NCBI GenBank assembly: GCA_037039685.1
Contig: JAWNGF010000006.1
Coordinates: forward strand, 496,001-560,000
DNA from: Ceratobasidium sp. AG-K
Lineage: Eukaryota > Basidiomycota > Agaricomycetes > Cantharellales > Ceratobasidiaceae
Direction of reading: 5' to 3'
Length of the DNA stretch: 64,000 nt
Position 1 is the stretch's first letter. Each line of letters opens with the position of its first letter. Below the pieces are notes generated by a model, which did no database searches, was not told the origin of the DNA, and saw only the letters and a list, made by a program, of their open reading frames with translations. A program made the translations under genes and the position numbers. Positions 33,402 through 44,115 of this stretch are shown piece by piece.

Positions 33402-33690
33402 TTACTCACTAGAAGTAGGCCCAAGGCGCGAATTATTGGCGCTCGAGGTTGGTTGGGGATGTGGAACCTCCCGCAATGGGAGTCCGGGCTGGGTTGCCGC
33501 TACGCCAATATAAATGACATTGCTGCGCAGCAACGTCAATTTCCGTTTATCCTTCCAGACCTCCTCCTTTTCTTTCCTCTTCTGATGCTCATGATATGCA
33601 CCAGCCTCGCAAACCACCACTGCGCAGCACATAAAAACAAACCCCAAACCAATCGGAGCAAACAAATAATAATAGCAGTGATGTGGGGAG
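33402..33690 (-). pseudogene. 3' piece of membrane-protein family copy 4
   Basis: The minus-strand frame resumes the family text where the piece at 51751-52623 stops: FAPIGLGFVFMCCAVVVCEAG aligns with LVPISFGLVCMCSAVVICEAG of copy 2, followed by a charged HQKRKEKEEVWKDK stretch and a tail ending at 33402. The left copia LTR begins at 33691, right after the 5-bp duplication GGGAG (33686-33690). The gene is therefore split by 18 kb of transposons and cannot be expressed as one protein. Confidence 0.88.
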
Positions 33691-33850
33691 TTTTGCGATT
33701 AGCGCAGTGCCGAGCTAGATAGTTTTGTATCTCAGCTCGTGCTACTTGAGAGTAGAGAACTGAGGGTAAAACTTCCGCGAAGCGTGCATTCATGTGGACA
33801 CAATCACGTGATGCGCATATATCTACATATAAGACTGTATATATTCAACA
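33691..33850 (-). repeat. Copia 3' LTR
   Basis: Read on the minus strand it begins TGTTGAATATATACAG and ends CGCAAAA. It is equal in length to the LTR at 51586-51745, with about seven base differences by eye. A TGAGTGGGCG purine-rich stretch lies just before it, in the usual place for second-strand priming. Confidence 0.92.
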
Positions 33851-33884
33851 CGCCCACTCAGGATTAGACAAAAAATGAAAAGAT

Positions 33885-34885
33885 TTAAAACATTCCCATC
33901 CCAGTCACAAAACCGGGGAATTTGACACGTCCGAGTGGTTTGGTAAGCGCATCGGCGACCTGTTGGTCAGTCGGAATAAATTGAAGGTTGACTTTGCAAA
34001 GTGCGACTACTTCTTGAATAAAATGATGCTTTACTCGAATGTGTTTTGTATTTTGATGATTGACCGGGTTCTTGGCTAATGCAATACTTGATTGATTGTT
34101 GGTAAGCAAGGTTGTTGGACCTTTCAATAAAAATCCGAGTTCATCAAGGAATTGACAAAGCCAAATTAATTGGCAGGCGGCGCTCGCAGCGGCAACGTAT
34201 TTGGCTTTGGTACTCAATAAGGAAATTGTCGGCTGCTTATGTGATGACCAAGCAACGCTCCCTCTGGCTCGTTGGAAGATCCAACTGGTAGTCAATCAAC
34301 TTGTATTAGGATTGCCAGCAGAGTTGGAATCAACATACCCAATTGGGTCTGACGATTTGGATTGTTTGAACACAATCCCGAGTGCCGTCGTGCCTTGTAG
34401 GTATTGTAAAACCTGCTTGAATGCTGACCAATGCTTGTCGCCAGGATTAGTGGCATGTTGGGCAAGCAATCTGGTCGCAAAAGCGATGTTGGGATGGGTC
34501 GAAATCATCGCATACATAAGCAATCCGATTCCACACTGATAAAGCGTTCAATCGACGGTCGGAGTATTGAGTTTGGGCAGGTTTGGCAACTCTGCCATTG
34601 GCATGTCCCATGGTTTGGCCTTGGTCATGCTGAATCAAGCTAGTATATTGCTAATATATTGCTTTTGACAAATCTTGAGTGAACCGGCCTCGCGATTTCG
34701 CTCAATTTCGACCCCTACAAACATGCGTGCCTCGCCTAGATTGACAATATTGAAAGATTTGCGCATTTTCGATTTAATTTCCTCCAGAAATGAAAGAGGT
34801 TTGCCGGCTAGGAGCATGTTGTCCACATGAGCTAAAATTATCGCCAACTTATTGCCATCGTGTTGAATGAACACGGCATGATCGC
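33885..34885 (-). pseudogene. Copia pol, end of RT and RNase H
   Basis: On the minus strand it holds the last RT motifs (HVDNMLLAG, where YVDDMLLAG is usual), PNIAFATRLLAQHATNPGDKHW, and the RNase H region. That region includes SSHKQPTISLLSTKAKYVAA (usual ..STEAEY..), NNQSSIALAKNPVNH and TKHIRVKHHFI. Catalytic acidic residues are replaced by Asn or Lys, and frames are broken. The solo gypsy LTR at 34891 separates it from the rest of RT. Confidence 0.88.
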
Positions 34886-34890
34886 TTTTG

Positions 34891-35306
34891 TGTCATGAGC
34901 TGACTAAGCTCAGACATTTTATTCCGATTTTATATCTTTTTTTCCGAACACTTTCCTTTTTTGGTACAAATGTCCTCTGGCGCTTAAACTTGTATCATGT
35001 GATGTATTTGTCTTTTCATTTGATATTGGTGATGCTTCCGGAACTTCCAGAATGTTGAGTCATGTCTCTTATCTTGCTTATCATTGGTTGTACTTGGCTT
35101 TCCCACACTGATAAATGATGATGTGGCACGGTTCCCTCATGTATATAAACCCAGAGGTCAAGCCGGTTAACGACAAGGCTTGACCTCCTCTCCACTAGGA
35201 CTTGCTCAATCAAATCCTCTAACTATCACTATTCCTTGGGTTCTAAGACTTGCCTAAGTCGAACCCCTTAACCTTTATATATACCTAATTTACCCAAGTC
35301 GGGACA
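34891..35306 (+). mobile_element. Gypsy solo LTR inside copia RT
   Basis: It starts TGTCATGAGCTGAC, ends CAAGTCGGGACA, and is flanked by a TTTTG duplication (34886-34890 and 35307-35311). It shares its internal text with the other gypsy LTRs here. It carries the GACTTAGGCAAGTCTTAGAACC-type variant (minus-strand reading) found also in the LTR at 36744, unlike the LTRs at 38766, 43691 and 50221. Confidence 0.92.
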
Positions 35307-35311
35307 TTTTG

Positions 35312-36743
35312 GTCCTTGTGAATCCGATCGCCTCAAGAACCTCTTTGAGTCAAAGGTAAAACGCTCGGGCGGCTTGTTTCAGACCATATAATGCTTTGAC
35401 GAGTTGCCAGACATGATTGCCTTTGGCAAAGCCCTCGGGTTGCTCCATGTAGAGCTCCTCCTTGACGACGCCATGCAGGAACGCAGTCTTGATGTTGAGC
35501 TGAAGTAATTCGAGATCTTTGCTTGCGACGATGCTGAAAAGTACCCTATATGCGTCCGATGTGGCAACAGGCAACAATATTTCGACATAATCAACACCTG
35601 GGGCTTGGAGAAACCCTTTGGCAATGAGTTGAGCTTTGTACTTGAGGATTTTGCCATTGACGTTGCGCTTGTATGCGTACACCCATCGACATTTGATGAC
35701 CTGCTTGTGAGTCGGTCTATTGGCTGGTTTCCAAACTTTATGCTCAGTGATCAATTTAATTTCTTTGATCATAGCTTCAAGCCATAGATTGGCGTCTGGC
35801 CTTGCCATTGCTTCTGCGTATGTGTTGGGTGGATGCTCAATTAACACATTTAGAGCGCTCTTGGTCATTGGCTTATCGGCTTGCATGGCAGTTTTGTTCT
35901 GCGCGCCCACTTGAGCTCTGTATCGTACTGGCGGTCTCGTAACTCAACCTGATCAACGTGGAGGTTCAGGCTGAACGACTGGCGGCTCTGGATCAACTGG
36001 CTCTGGCTCAATTTGCAGCTCGATATCAGACTCGGACTCGGGCTCTTCTGGCTTGGACTCGGACTCGGACTCTTGCTGGTGCTCTGACTTGTGGCTTTCT
36101 GGCTCTGGCTCAGCAGCGGTCTCAGGCGATGGCTCGGGGTGCTCCTGGTCACCCATTTTCTTGGGGAACTTGTCCTCAAAGTCCTTGATTACTACTAGCT
36201 GTTGGGTCTTGCCTCCTTCATCGAATACAATGTCACGTGACGTGATTACGCAACCAATCGGGCGCTGGATGAGTATGTGCGCCTTGCAACCTGGAGCAAA
36301 TCCAAGGTAAGTGCATTCAAGCGAATGTGCCTGCAGCTTTGTGCGTTGACCATCAGGTACTTGAGCCCATGCCTTGCATCCAAAGGTTTGGAGCTGGGAT
36401 ACATCGGGTAATTTGCCCGTAAAAATTTCGTCCAGGGTTTTACCGTCAAGTGCCCGTTTTGGCGTTACATTCCAGATGTATGCGGTGTGGATGATCGCGA
36501 GCCCCCAGTATTTGTCGGGTAAGTCTGCGTCCGCTTGCATCGCTTGCTGACTGTCGTTTAATGTGCGAATTGCTTGCTCTGCAATGCCGTTGCTTGCCGA
36601 GGAGTCCACCTTGGTCTTCTGGTGCTAAATCCCTTGCGATTTCAGCCAGGTTTCAAAGGCGTTCAATGCATATTTGCCTCCGCCATTGGTCCATAAGTGT
36701 TTGATTCGCTTGCCCGTTTGATTCTCCACTGACGCTTTTAGCT
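35312..36743 (-). pseudogene. Copia integrase C-terminal part and RT
   Basis: The minus strand begins inside the integrase core (HLWTNGGGKYA, usual TDGGGEY), reads through a TAG (usual CAG) at about 36626-36628, then NGIAEQAIRTLND, an acidic Pro/Glu/Ser linker, and RT motifs (WVYAYKRNVNGKI, QLNIKTAFLHG where the usual motif has Asp, KALYGLKQAARAF). Frames are broken by stops. The left edge meets the solo LTR duplication, the right edge the gypsy LTR at 36744. Confidence 0.88.
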
Positions 36744-37155
36744 TGTCCCGACTTGGGTCAATTAGGTATATGTAAGGTTAAGGGGTTCGACTTAGGCAAG
36801 TCTTAGAACCCAAGGAGTAGCGATAGTGAGAGGATTGATTGAGCAAGTCCTATGGAGAGGAGGTCAAGCCTTGTCGTTAACTGGCTTGACCTCTGGGTTT
36901 ATGTACACGTGAGAACAAGGCCACGTCATTATCTATCAGTGTGGGAAAGCCGAGTACAACCGATGATAAGCAAGATAAGAGGTATGACTCGACATTCTGG
37001 AAGTTCCGGAAGTATCACCGATATCAAATGAAAAGACAAATACATCACATGATACAAGTTAAACGCCAGAGGACAATTGTACCAAAAAAGGAAAGTGTTC
37101 GGAAAAAAAGATATAAAATCAGAATAAAATGTCTGAGCTTAGTCAGCTCATGACA
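36744..37155 (-). repeat. Gypsy LTR, 3' LTR of element A
   Basis: It begins TGTCCCGACTTGGG and ends CAGCTCATGACA on the plus strand. It adjoins the polypurine tract and pol 3' end of element A, so it serves as its 3' LTR. It is visibly more diverged from the three other nest LTRs than they are from each other, and its outer 5-mer (TAGCT) does not match the outer 5-mer of the LTR at 50221 (ACGGA). Confidence 0.88.
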
Positions 37156-37165
37156 TTACCCCCTC

Positions 37166-38765
37166 CTAAGGGCCTGGCGCGGTGGGATGGAGTTTGTGAA
37201 ATTTATCAACTAGCTCAGGAGCGTTCTTGAGATCTTCCTTTGACTGCCAAGAGTTGTCTGCATGAGAGTACCCTTTCCACTTAACATAATAGTGGAGTTG
37301 GCGACGGATTTTCTTGGAATTAAGGATCTCTTCAACCTCCCATTCTTCTTCTCCATCTTGTGTAACAATAGGGGGTGGTTGAGCAGGTTCGCGGCCGTGG
37401 GGATCAGAGTGGAATTTCTTGAGCAGCATGACATGGAAGACAGGATGAACTTTCATCGATTTTGGTAATTCCAGTCTAAAGGCGTGAGTCCCTATTTTTT
37501 CCAGTACCTTGTAGGGGCCTAAAACTTTGTGAGAGAGTTTTACTGAGGGTCTGTCTGTGGATATGTTTTGATGATTAAGCCAGACTTTATCTCCAGGGTT
37601 TATCTCTTCTGGTTCTTTGGCTCCTTTGTCAAAGTAGTGTTTGTAGGACTGATTTGCTAGGATGAGGGCGGCTTTGACTTCGTCGTATCCTTTCAGCAGG
37701 AATTCCGCATGGGCATCAGCTTCAGGAACAGTATAGTCTGATTCTTCCCCAATGTTCATTCTAGGGTTGAAACCCTGGCAGATTTGGAAAGGGGTTTTGC
37801 CCGTGGATGCTTGGATTCCATTGTTGTACGCAAATTCTGCCATAGGGAGCAGGGCTACCCAGTCGTTTTGCCTATGGTTGACAAAAGCTCTGATAAAGAT
37901 TTCAACCACTTGGTTTGCTCGTTCTGACTGTCTGTCTGTCCTTGGATGGTACGCTGTGCTGAAGGTAGGTTTTACGTCTAACCGTTTGTACAGATGCCTA
38001 ATGAACTTTGAGTTGAAAGTGGATCCTCTATCCGAGACTGTTGCCTTTGGAGTGCCGTGAAGTTTCCAAATGTTTGCGACAAAAATGTTGGCTATGTCTA
38101 CTGCTGTGGCCGTTGATTTGCAAGGGAGATAGTGTGCCATCTTGGAGAACCGATCTACTACTGTTAAGATTGCGTCATATCCTTCTGATTCTGGGAGCCC
38201 TACAATCATGTCATAGGAGATCTCTTCCCAAGGTCTCTCAGGAATATGTAAAGGACGCAGTAATCCTGTGGGGAGTTGGTTCGATGGTTTAACTCGAATG
38301 CATGTTTCGCAGTGTGACACGTAAGAGTTGACAAATTTCTTCATGGTTGGCCAGTAGTAAGTTCTGGAGACCAATTCCAATGTTCTTGCTTGTCCAGGAT
38401 GCCCAGCTGTAATATTGTCATGGCGCGATTCCAATATCAGGTTTCTGACAGTTTCATCCTTAGGAACAAAGATCTTTCCTTTGAACATTAGGAGTCCTTC
38501 TCTATATTCCCAATCTTTGACTTTTTCTCCGTTTCTCAGCTTATTGTGGGCTTCCTCTAATCTGGGATCTTCGAGGATTGATTCTCTGATTAGATCGTTG
38601 ATTTCCTGGTCGGGAGTAATAGCCGAAATAAAAATGTCTGGTTTGAGGAGAACTTGGTTCTCTACCCCCCCCAAAGGTTCTAGGTCGTATCGTCTTGAGA
38701 GAATGTCTGCTTTTCTGTTTTGGCTTCCTGGTCTGTACAAGATTTGGAAGTTGAAGTCTACCAAG
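37166..38765 (-). pseudogene. Gypsy element A pol, 3' half (integrase, chromodomain)
   Basis: This piece starts at VDFNFQILYRPGSQ, directly after the RNase H domain. It carries the integrase zinc finger (HDNITAGHPGQ.. and CETC), the core (DMIVGLPESEGYDAI, VSDRGSTFNSKFIRHLYK, SERANQ) and a C-terminal chromodomain (EEWEVEEILNSKKIRRQL, YYVKWKGYSHADNSW). The PRTDRQ text differs from the usual TDGQ near the catalytic Glu. It is cut from its 5' half (41887-43690) by the insertion and inversion, so no full pol can be made. Confidence 0.9.
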
Positions 38766-39180
38766 TGTCATGAGCTGACTAAGCTCAGACATTTTATTCT
38801 GATTTTATATCTTTTTTTCCGCACACTTTCCTTTTTTGGTACAATTGTCCTCTGGCGCTTAACTTGTATCATGTGACGTATTTGTCTTTTCATTTGATAT
38901 TAGAGATACTTCCGGAACTTCCAGAATGTCGAGTCATACCTCTTATCTCGCTTATCATCGGTTGTACTCGGCTTTCCCACACTGATAGATAATGACGTGG
39001 CCTTGATCTCACATGTATATAAACCCAGAGGTCAAGCCGGTTAACGACAAGGCTTGACCTCCTCTCCACTAGGACTTGCCAAATTAAACCTTCTCACTCA
39101 TCACCACTCCTTGGGTTCAAAGACTTGTCCAAGTCGAACCCCTTAACTTTATATATACCTAATTGACCCAAGTCGGGACA
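38766..39180 (+). repeat. Gypsy LTR (plus orientation) before gag of A
   Basis: This is a 415-bp LTR, TGTCATGAG..GTCGGGACA. The left neighbour is CCAAG (38761-38765); on the right lies the leader TTAGGTCAAGCC. A TATATAAA box is at 39016-39023, and AAGGCTTGACCT, about 33 nt downstream of it at 39049-39060, is the expected start of the transcript. AGGTCAAGCC at 39029-39038 and GGCTTGACCT at 39051-39060 can form a hairpin. Confidence 0.92.
39016..39060 (+). promoter_or_regulatory. Gypsy LTR core promoter and predicted transcript start
   Basis: A TATA box (TATATAAA) is followed at normal spacing by AAGGCTTGACCT, taken here as the 5' end of the mRNA. The same arrangement is seen in the other gypsy LTRs. 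The start site is inferred from spacing only. Confidence 0.55.
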
Positions 39181-39182
39181 TT

Positions 39183-39193
39183 AGGTCAAGCCT
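39183..39193 (+). other. Putative self-priming primer-binding site
   Basis: AGGTCAAGCCT lies 2 nt after the LTR and is the exact reverse complement of AGGCTTGACCT (39050-39060), the predicted first bases of the element's own mRNA. It lacks the TGG start expected of a site matching a tRNA 3' end. The same site occurs in element B at 50208-50218. Confidence 0.65.
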
Positions 39194-39662
39194 ATCCTAG
39201 CATTGGCTTTAAGCCCCTGCTATTCCACCAAGTAGATAGAACGTACACGGGAAAACGGGCATAGTACAACGGACAAAGAGCTATACTTGATATAGACCAG
39301 TAGTCCCACGTCGCTATACGCTGTCAGTGAACCCAATCGTTATCCTCTTTCGGGTCATAGCGGCTTTAGTCAGCTAAATACACCCTTACTCTGTTATACA
39401 CTGTCGCTATCACGCCCGCCCAAGGCTGTTGATAACTGATAAGATCAGATAAGGAGTATATAAAGCAAAAGCTTAGCGCCTAGCACCCTTCACATCCAAA
39501 TCAACATCTCGAGGAAGCCAGATCCTCTCAAGCAAAACTGGAAAGTGGTCGGAGCACCACCCAAGTTAACACTCTCATCCATCAAGAACCCCATCAAACC
39601 GTCGTTTCCACCAGTACGCACTAAAAAGGAACTAATTAGTAACTAACTAATTAACCTTAAAA

Positions 39663-40474
39663 GTGTTCCCCGCATTTTTTAGCCTCTGCAAAGCAGTCTT
39701 TAGATTAAAGGACTTCGTACTTGATCTAGACACTAAAGTCGACGAATTAAACAGTCGAATTGAAGTGTTAGAAGAAGATCAAGTTGAACAAGCAGAGGAC
39801 CTAAGAGTCGAACGTACCAGAAACGACGAAAACCACAATCAACTCGAAGCCGATTATCAATCCCTCCATTCAAGGCTCGAGTTCATCGAAATTGACCTCG
39901 ACAATACAAACAAGCAACAAGCCGATCAAGATCGTGTCCAAAGTATAAATCTAGCGGACACTAATATCGAAGTCGAGCGACTGCAAGAACAAACCCGTGT
40001 CCTGATTGAAAACTGCGACCTACTCATAAAAATTCAAGAGAAACACACTCGAAAGGTCGAAAATCTCATCAGCAACAACAAACGTCAGTGGCGTACTATC
40101 GAAACCCTTAAGGACAAAATCAAGGGCAAATACTGTCACCAAGCAGCAGAAGTGCGTATTCCTATTAACCAGGATTACCGCCTTCTAAACCACCTCAATT
40201 CTATCGCACCCAATCCTTTTCAGTGGGACCAAGACCTCGACTCACACAGGAACAACACAGGGAACAGCTTAGGCTAGAGTCCCTAACACTCTTTATTGAA
40301 GACGTTCATTGTAACTACATATACGAACAGTACGACGAACTAGGAGTGATCAACGCGTTGTTTCTGGAAGACGAAAATCTTGAACTGATATTTTTGAGGA
40401 GTTTGCGCGTCATTAAAGATAGAAGGGTTCGAAGAAGAATTCGTAACATTTTGTACGGCCTGGGATCTCAATAA
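39663..40474 (+). CDS. Gypsy leader ORFs: coiled-coil protein and short basic tail
   Basis: Two overlapping frames precede gag. The first (39663-40277) has no ATG at its beginning and encodes about 200 residues of heptad-rich text (LDLDTKVDELNSRIEVLEE, LHSRLEFIEIDLDNTN), a likely coiled coil. The second (40223-40474) encodes VHCNYIYEQYDELG and a basic end (KDRRVRRRIRNILYG). Both are present unchanged in element B (49737-48926), so the layout predates B's insertion. Joining by splicing (an acceptor-like TTTTTTAG is at 39675-39682) or frameshifting is possible. Function unknown. Confidence 0.5.
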
Positions 40475-40498
40475 ATCTACCTTTTTCCCCGCTCCAAT

Positions 40499-41851
40499 AT
40501 GTCGAGGGCCCCATCACCTGGACAAGGGGGATTTACCCAAATTTCCGCAACATCTGGACCCGATGTAGTTGCACAAGCAATCAATGCCCTAATAGACGAA
40601 GTGCGAAAAATTAACGGTCACATTAATGCCTTAAATAGCATCACCTCTACCCTAGAATTGGGAATCGACAATAACGTTGCAGATATTCATGCAATTCAAA
40701 ATCAAACCGCACAAATCGCACCCCTTCACCAATTAATGAACGCAGTGTCTCAGTCACTTGCAAATCTAGGAGCAACACCCTCTACCACTGCATCAACAAC
40801 CACCCCAGGATACAAACTCAAAATGCATCCCCCAGAAGAATTTTCTGGAGATGTAGATAAATTTGATGAGTTTAAGTCGCAATGTACCTTGTACATAAAT
40901 CATACGTCGCCACAAGCAACCACAGAACAAAAAATCACATATATCATGGGATATTGCAAGGGGCCTGCCTATGTATGGATGCAACCCGGTATTGACGTAG
41001 ACACAGCAAGAAGGGGAGCAACAAATTGGCTACACGACATGGATGAATTCTGGAACGAAATGCAAGCTAGGTTTGGCGATGTTCACAAGATCGACCAATA
41101 TAGACAATTATACAAGAAATTGGTCCAAAAGAACTCTGTCCAGGATTATCTACGAGACTTCGTCACTTATTCATCGGTACTCGGGTACACCGATCGAGTA
41201 CTTCGTGATGATTTCTATGACGGTCTTAAGGATGAAATCAAGATGGCCATGGTGTCACAGAACTTTAAACCCCACGAAGCAACAAGGACATTCAACCAAG
41301 TTCGCAAAAGAGCCTTGGAAATTGACTCCACAATGAATGCCATTAATGCACCAAAGAAGTCGCAAAGCCCACAAACCAGTATCTCGAAACAACCCACTTC
41401 TAAGACAACCCCAAGCACTGCAAATACCTCACTGGGCCAAAGATTCAATGTAAACGATCGAGTCTTTATGTCAAAACCTACAGGGGGGGTGCAATACGGC
41501 AAAATCTCAAGCATTAACCGAAACGCCAAGGGCCGTCCAGTTCCACAGATCTCCTGGGATGATGGGACAAAAGGAAATGTCCCTTTTGGAGCGATTCAGA
41601 GAGACACCCGAACCAGTAACTTCAACGCTCCTACCATCCAAACACCCAAACCCTCCACTCCTGCTAAAGACCCCAACGCAATGGATCTTGATGGGAAAGG
41701 AAAAGGACCAATGATTTGCTTCACCTGCGGTGGCAAGGGACACTCAGCAAGAGTCTGTCCTTCCAAGAACACAGCCTCAGGGTTTGAAGCTCAGATTGAA
41801 GAAATCTCTTCAGACATCGAATCGGGAAAAGACGTCACCGAGGCTTATTAA
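40499..41851 (+). CDS. Gypsy element A gag
   Basis: An intact frame of 450 residues from ATG 40499. The N-terminal part is Ser/Gln-rich. The capsid-like region has YKLKMHPPEEFSGDVDKFDE and FWNEMQARFGDVHK..YRQLYKKLVQ. A linker with a VNDRVFMSKPTGGVQYGKI stretch precedes one zinc knuckle CFTCGGKGHSARVC near the end. Gag forms the intracellular particle. It is separated from pol by a stop and 35 nt in another frame, so pol needs its own initiation or a recoding step. Confidence 0.9.
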   Translation: MSRAPSPGQGGFTQISATSGPDVVAQAINALIDEVRKINGHINALNSITSTLELGIDNNVADIHAIQNQTAQIAPLHQLMNAVSQSLANLGATPSTTASTTTPGYKLKMHPPEEFSGDVDKFDEFKSQCTLYINHTSPQATTEQKITYIMGYCKGPAYVWMQPGIDVDTARRGATNWLHDMDEFWNEMQARFGDVHKIDQYRQLYKKLVQKNSVQDYLRDFVTYSSVLGYTDRVLRDDFYDGLKDEIKMAMVSQNFKPHEATRTFNQVRKRALEIDSTMNAINAPKKSQSPQTSISKQPTSKTTPSTANTSLGQRFNVNDRVFMSKPTGGVQYGKISSINRNAKGRPVPQISWDDGTKGNVPFGAIQRDTRTSNFNAPTIQTPKPSTPAKDPNAMDLDGKGKGPMICFTCGGKGHSARVCPSKNTASGFEAQIEEISSDIESGKDVTEAY

Positions 41852-41886
41852 GGAGCCAAGTACTCGGTGATATATTAGCTAGTAAT

Positions 41887-43690
41887 ATGGATGAACTAGA
41901 AATCATGTCAATATCAAATGAAAACCAATTATACCTTGATTTCACTGCTCATCCACTAGCTACGGCTCCTGATTCTAAGTCAGTTAACAGATCAAAAAGA
42001 TTTTCTGGACAAGCACTTCTTGACTGCGGCGCAACCTCCTGTTTCATCAACCCTTCCCTAGCAAAAGAGGCAAACCTTCCCCTTTTCAAACACAAAAAAC
42101 CCAAGACCCTGCGAGTCATAGACGGACGAGAAGTCTCGTCTGGGAAAGTCACCCACTATACCAAATTTAAACTTGTCATGGGAACACATTCCAGCGAAAT
42201 AGAATGTCATGTTACAAATATTGGAAGACACCCTATTGTACTCGGGATGTCATGGCTCAAGAAACATAACCCACAAATTAATTGGAAAAACAGGACAATT
42301 GCATACACAAGCGAATTCTGCTCAAAAAACTGCCTAGAAGTCCCATCTACGCTCCAAATTGCAGCAGAAACTACATTACCAGAGGAATACAAGGAGTTCG
42401 CAGATGTGTTTGACGAGTCCAGATTAGAAGAACTCCCACCTCACAGGCCAACTGACATCACGCTCGACCTCTTACCAGAAGCTAAACTAAAGCATGGCCC
42501 TATTTACAAAACATCCCCAGCTGAGGACAAAGAAATGAAGAAAGTACTAGAAACCCTTATCCGAAGGGGACACATTCAGATTTCTAAGTCACCTTTGGCT
42601 TCCCCGGTTCTGTTTGTCAAAAAACCACATCCAGAAGATCCAAACAACCCAGAATTACGCTTTTGCGTTGACTACAGATATGTGAATTCGCTATGCAAAT
42701 TCAACGCGAGTGGAATACCTCTATTGGATCAATGGTTGAGGGCCTTGGAAGGATTTGTCATTGGCACCACTCTAGACTTGGCACAAGGATTCCATCAAAC
42801 CCGAATAGCAGCAGGCCATGAATGGAAAACAGCATTCAAAACTCAATACGGCATGTACGAATGGAAAGTCATGCCCTTCGGTCTCAAAAACGCCCCATCA
42901 AGCTTCCAGTCCCTAATGAACTCTATATTCAGGGACATTATGGGGGTTTTCGTACTCGTATACATTGATGATATCTTTGTTTTTTCCAAACGAGTTGAAG
43001 ATCACCCAGGACACGTGAAAGAGGTGCTAAGAAGACTAAGGGAACACAAGCTGGTCGCAAAATTGAGGAAATGCAAATTTCACCAGACCAAACTGGACTG
43101 GGTAGGATTGGTCATTTCCAATAAAGGAATCGAAACGGATCAGGAAAAGGTCACGGCGGCTATGAACTGGAAAGCTCCCAAAAACGTCAAACAAGTTCAA
43201 GAATTCCTAGGATTTGTCAATTTCTATCGAAGATTCATTCAAGACTTTGCCGGCAAAGCCAGACCTCTGTACAACCTACTTAAAAAGGATCAAAAGTGGC
43301 AGTGGACAAGCAAAGAACAAGAGGCCATGAATGCGCTAAAAGAAGCTCTTAAAGTGGCACCTGTGATGATGCAGCCCGATCAGAATAAGGAATTTTTCCT
43401 CAAAACAGATGCGTCGGGATTTGCCACAGGAGCAGTTTTATCTCAGAAGGATGAAGAAGGGAAACTACACCCTTTAGCTTTTCTGTCTAAATCACTAAAT
43501 CCGGCTGAACGAAACTATGACATTTTCGACAAAGAACTGTTGGCAATAATTAGAGCTTTCAAAGAATGGCGGCACCTACTTCAAGGCACAGAAAAAGCTG
43601 TTCAAGTAATAACAGATCACAAAAATTTGGAATACTTCTCATCATCCAAGCAATTAAATCAACGCCAAATCCGCTGGATGAATTTCTTGG
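41887..43690 (+). pseudogene. Gypsy element A pol, 5' half (protease, RT, RNase H)
   Basis: Starts ATG 41887. It holds an aspartic protease (ALLDCGATSCFI), RT motifs (FCVDYRYVNSLC, TTLDLAQGFHQ, MPFGLKNAPSSFQ, YIDDIFVF) and RNase H (FFLKTDASGFATGAVL, FDKELLAI). The text stops being pol at RWMNFLV, where the LTR at 43691 begins after CTTGG. The continuation is the minus-strand piece ending at 38765. All visible catalytic residues are present. Confidence 0.92.
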
Positions 43691-44105
43691 TGTCCCGACT
43701 TGGGTCAATTAGGTATATATAAAGTTAAGGGGTTCGACTTGGACAAGTCTTTGAACCCAAGGAGTGGTGATGAGTGAGAAGGTTTAATTTGGCAAGTCCT
43801 AGTGGAGAGGAGGTCAAGCCTTGTCGTTAGCCGGCTTGACCTCTGGGTTTATATACATGTGAGATCAAGGCCACGTCATTATCTATCAGTGTGGGAAAGC
43901 CGAGTACAACCGATGATAAGCGAGATAAGAGGTATGACTCGACATTCTGGAAGTTCCGGAAGTATCACTAATATCAAATGAAAAGACAAATACGTCACAT
44001 GATACAAGTTAAGCGCCAGAGGACAATTGTACCAAAAAAGGAAAGTGTTCGGAAAAAAAGATATAAAATCAGAATAAAATGTCTGAGCTTAGTCAGCTCA
44101 TGACA
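43691..44105 (-). repeat. Gypsy element B 3' LTR
   Basis: A 415-bp LTR of the same subfamily as those at 38766 and 50221. Its left neighbour is CTTGG (43686-43690), the reverse complement of CCAAG beside the LTR at 38766. Its right neighbour is the polypurine tract of B (AGGAGGGGGTAA on the minus strand). Confidence 0.93.
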
Positions 44106-44115
44106 TTACCCCCTC

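Noticed and set aside
39181..39200. Conventional tRNA primer-binding site for gypsy
   Set aside because: The sequence after the LTR does not start with TGG and matches no tRNA 3' end that I can recall, while it matches the element's own transcript start perfectly over 11 nt.
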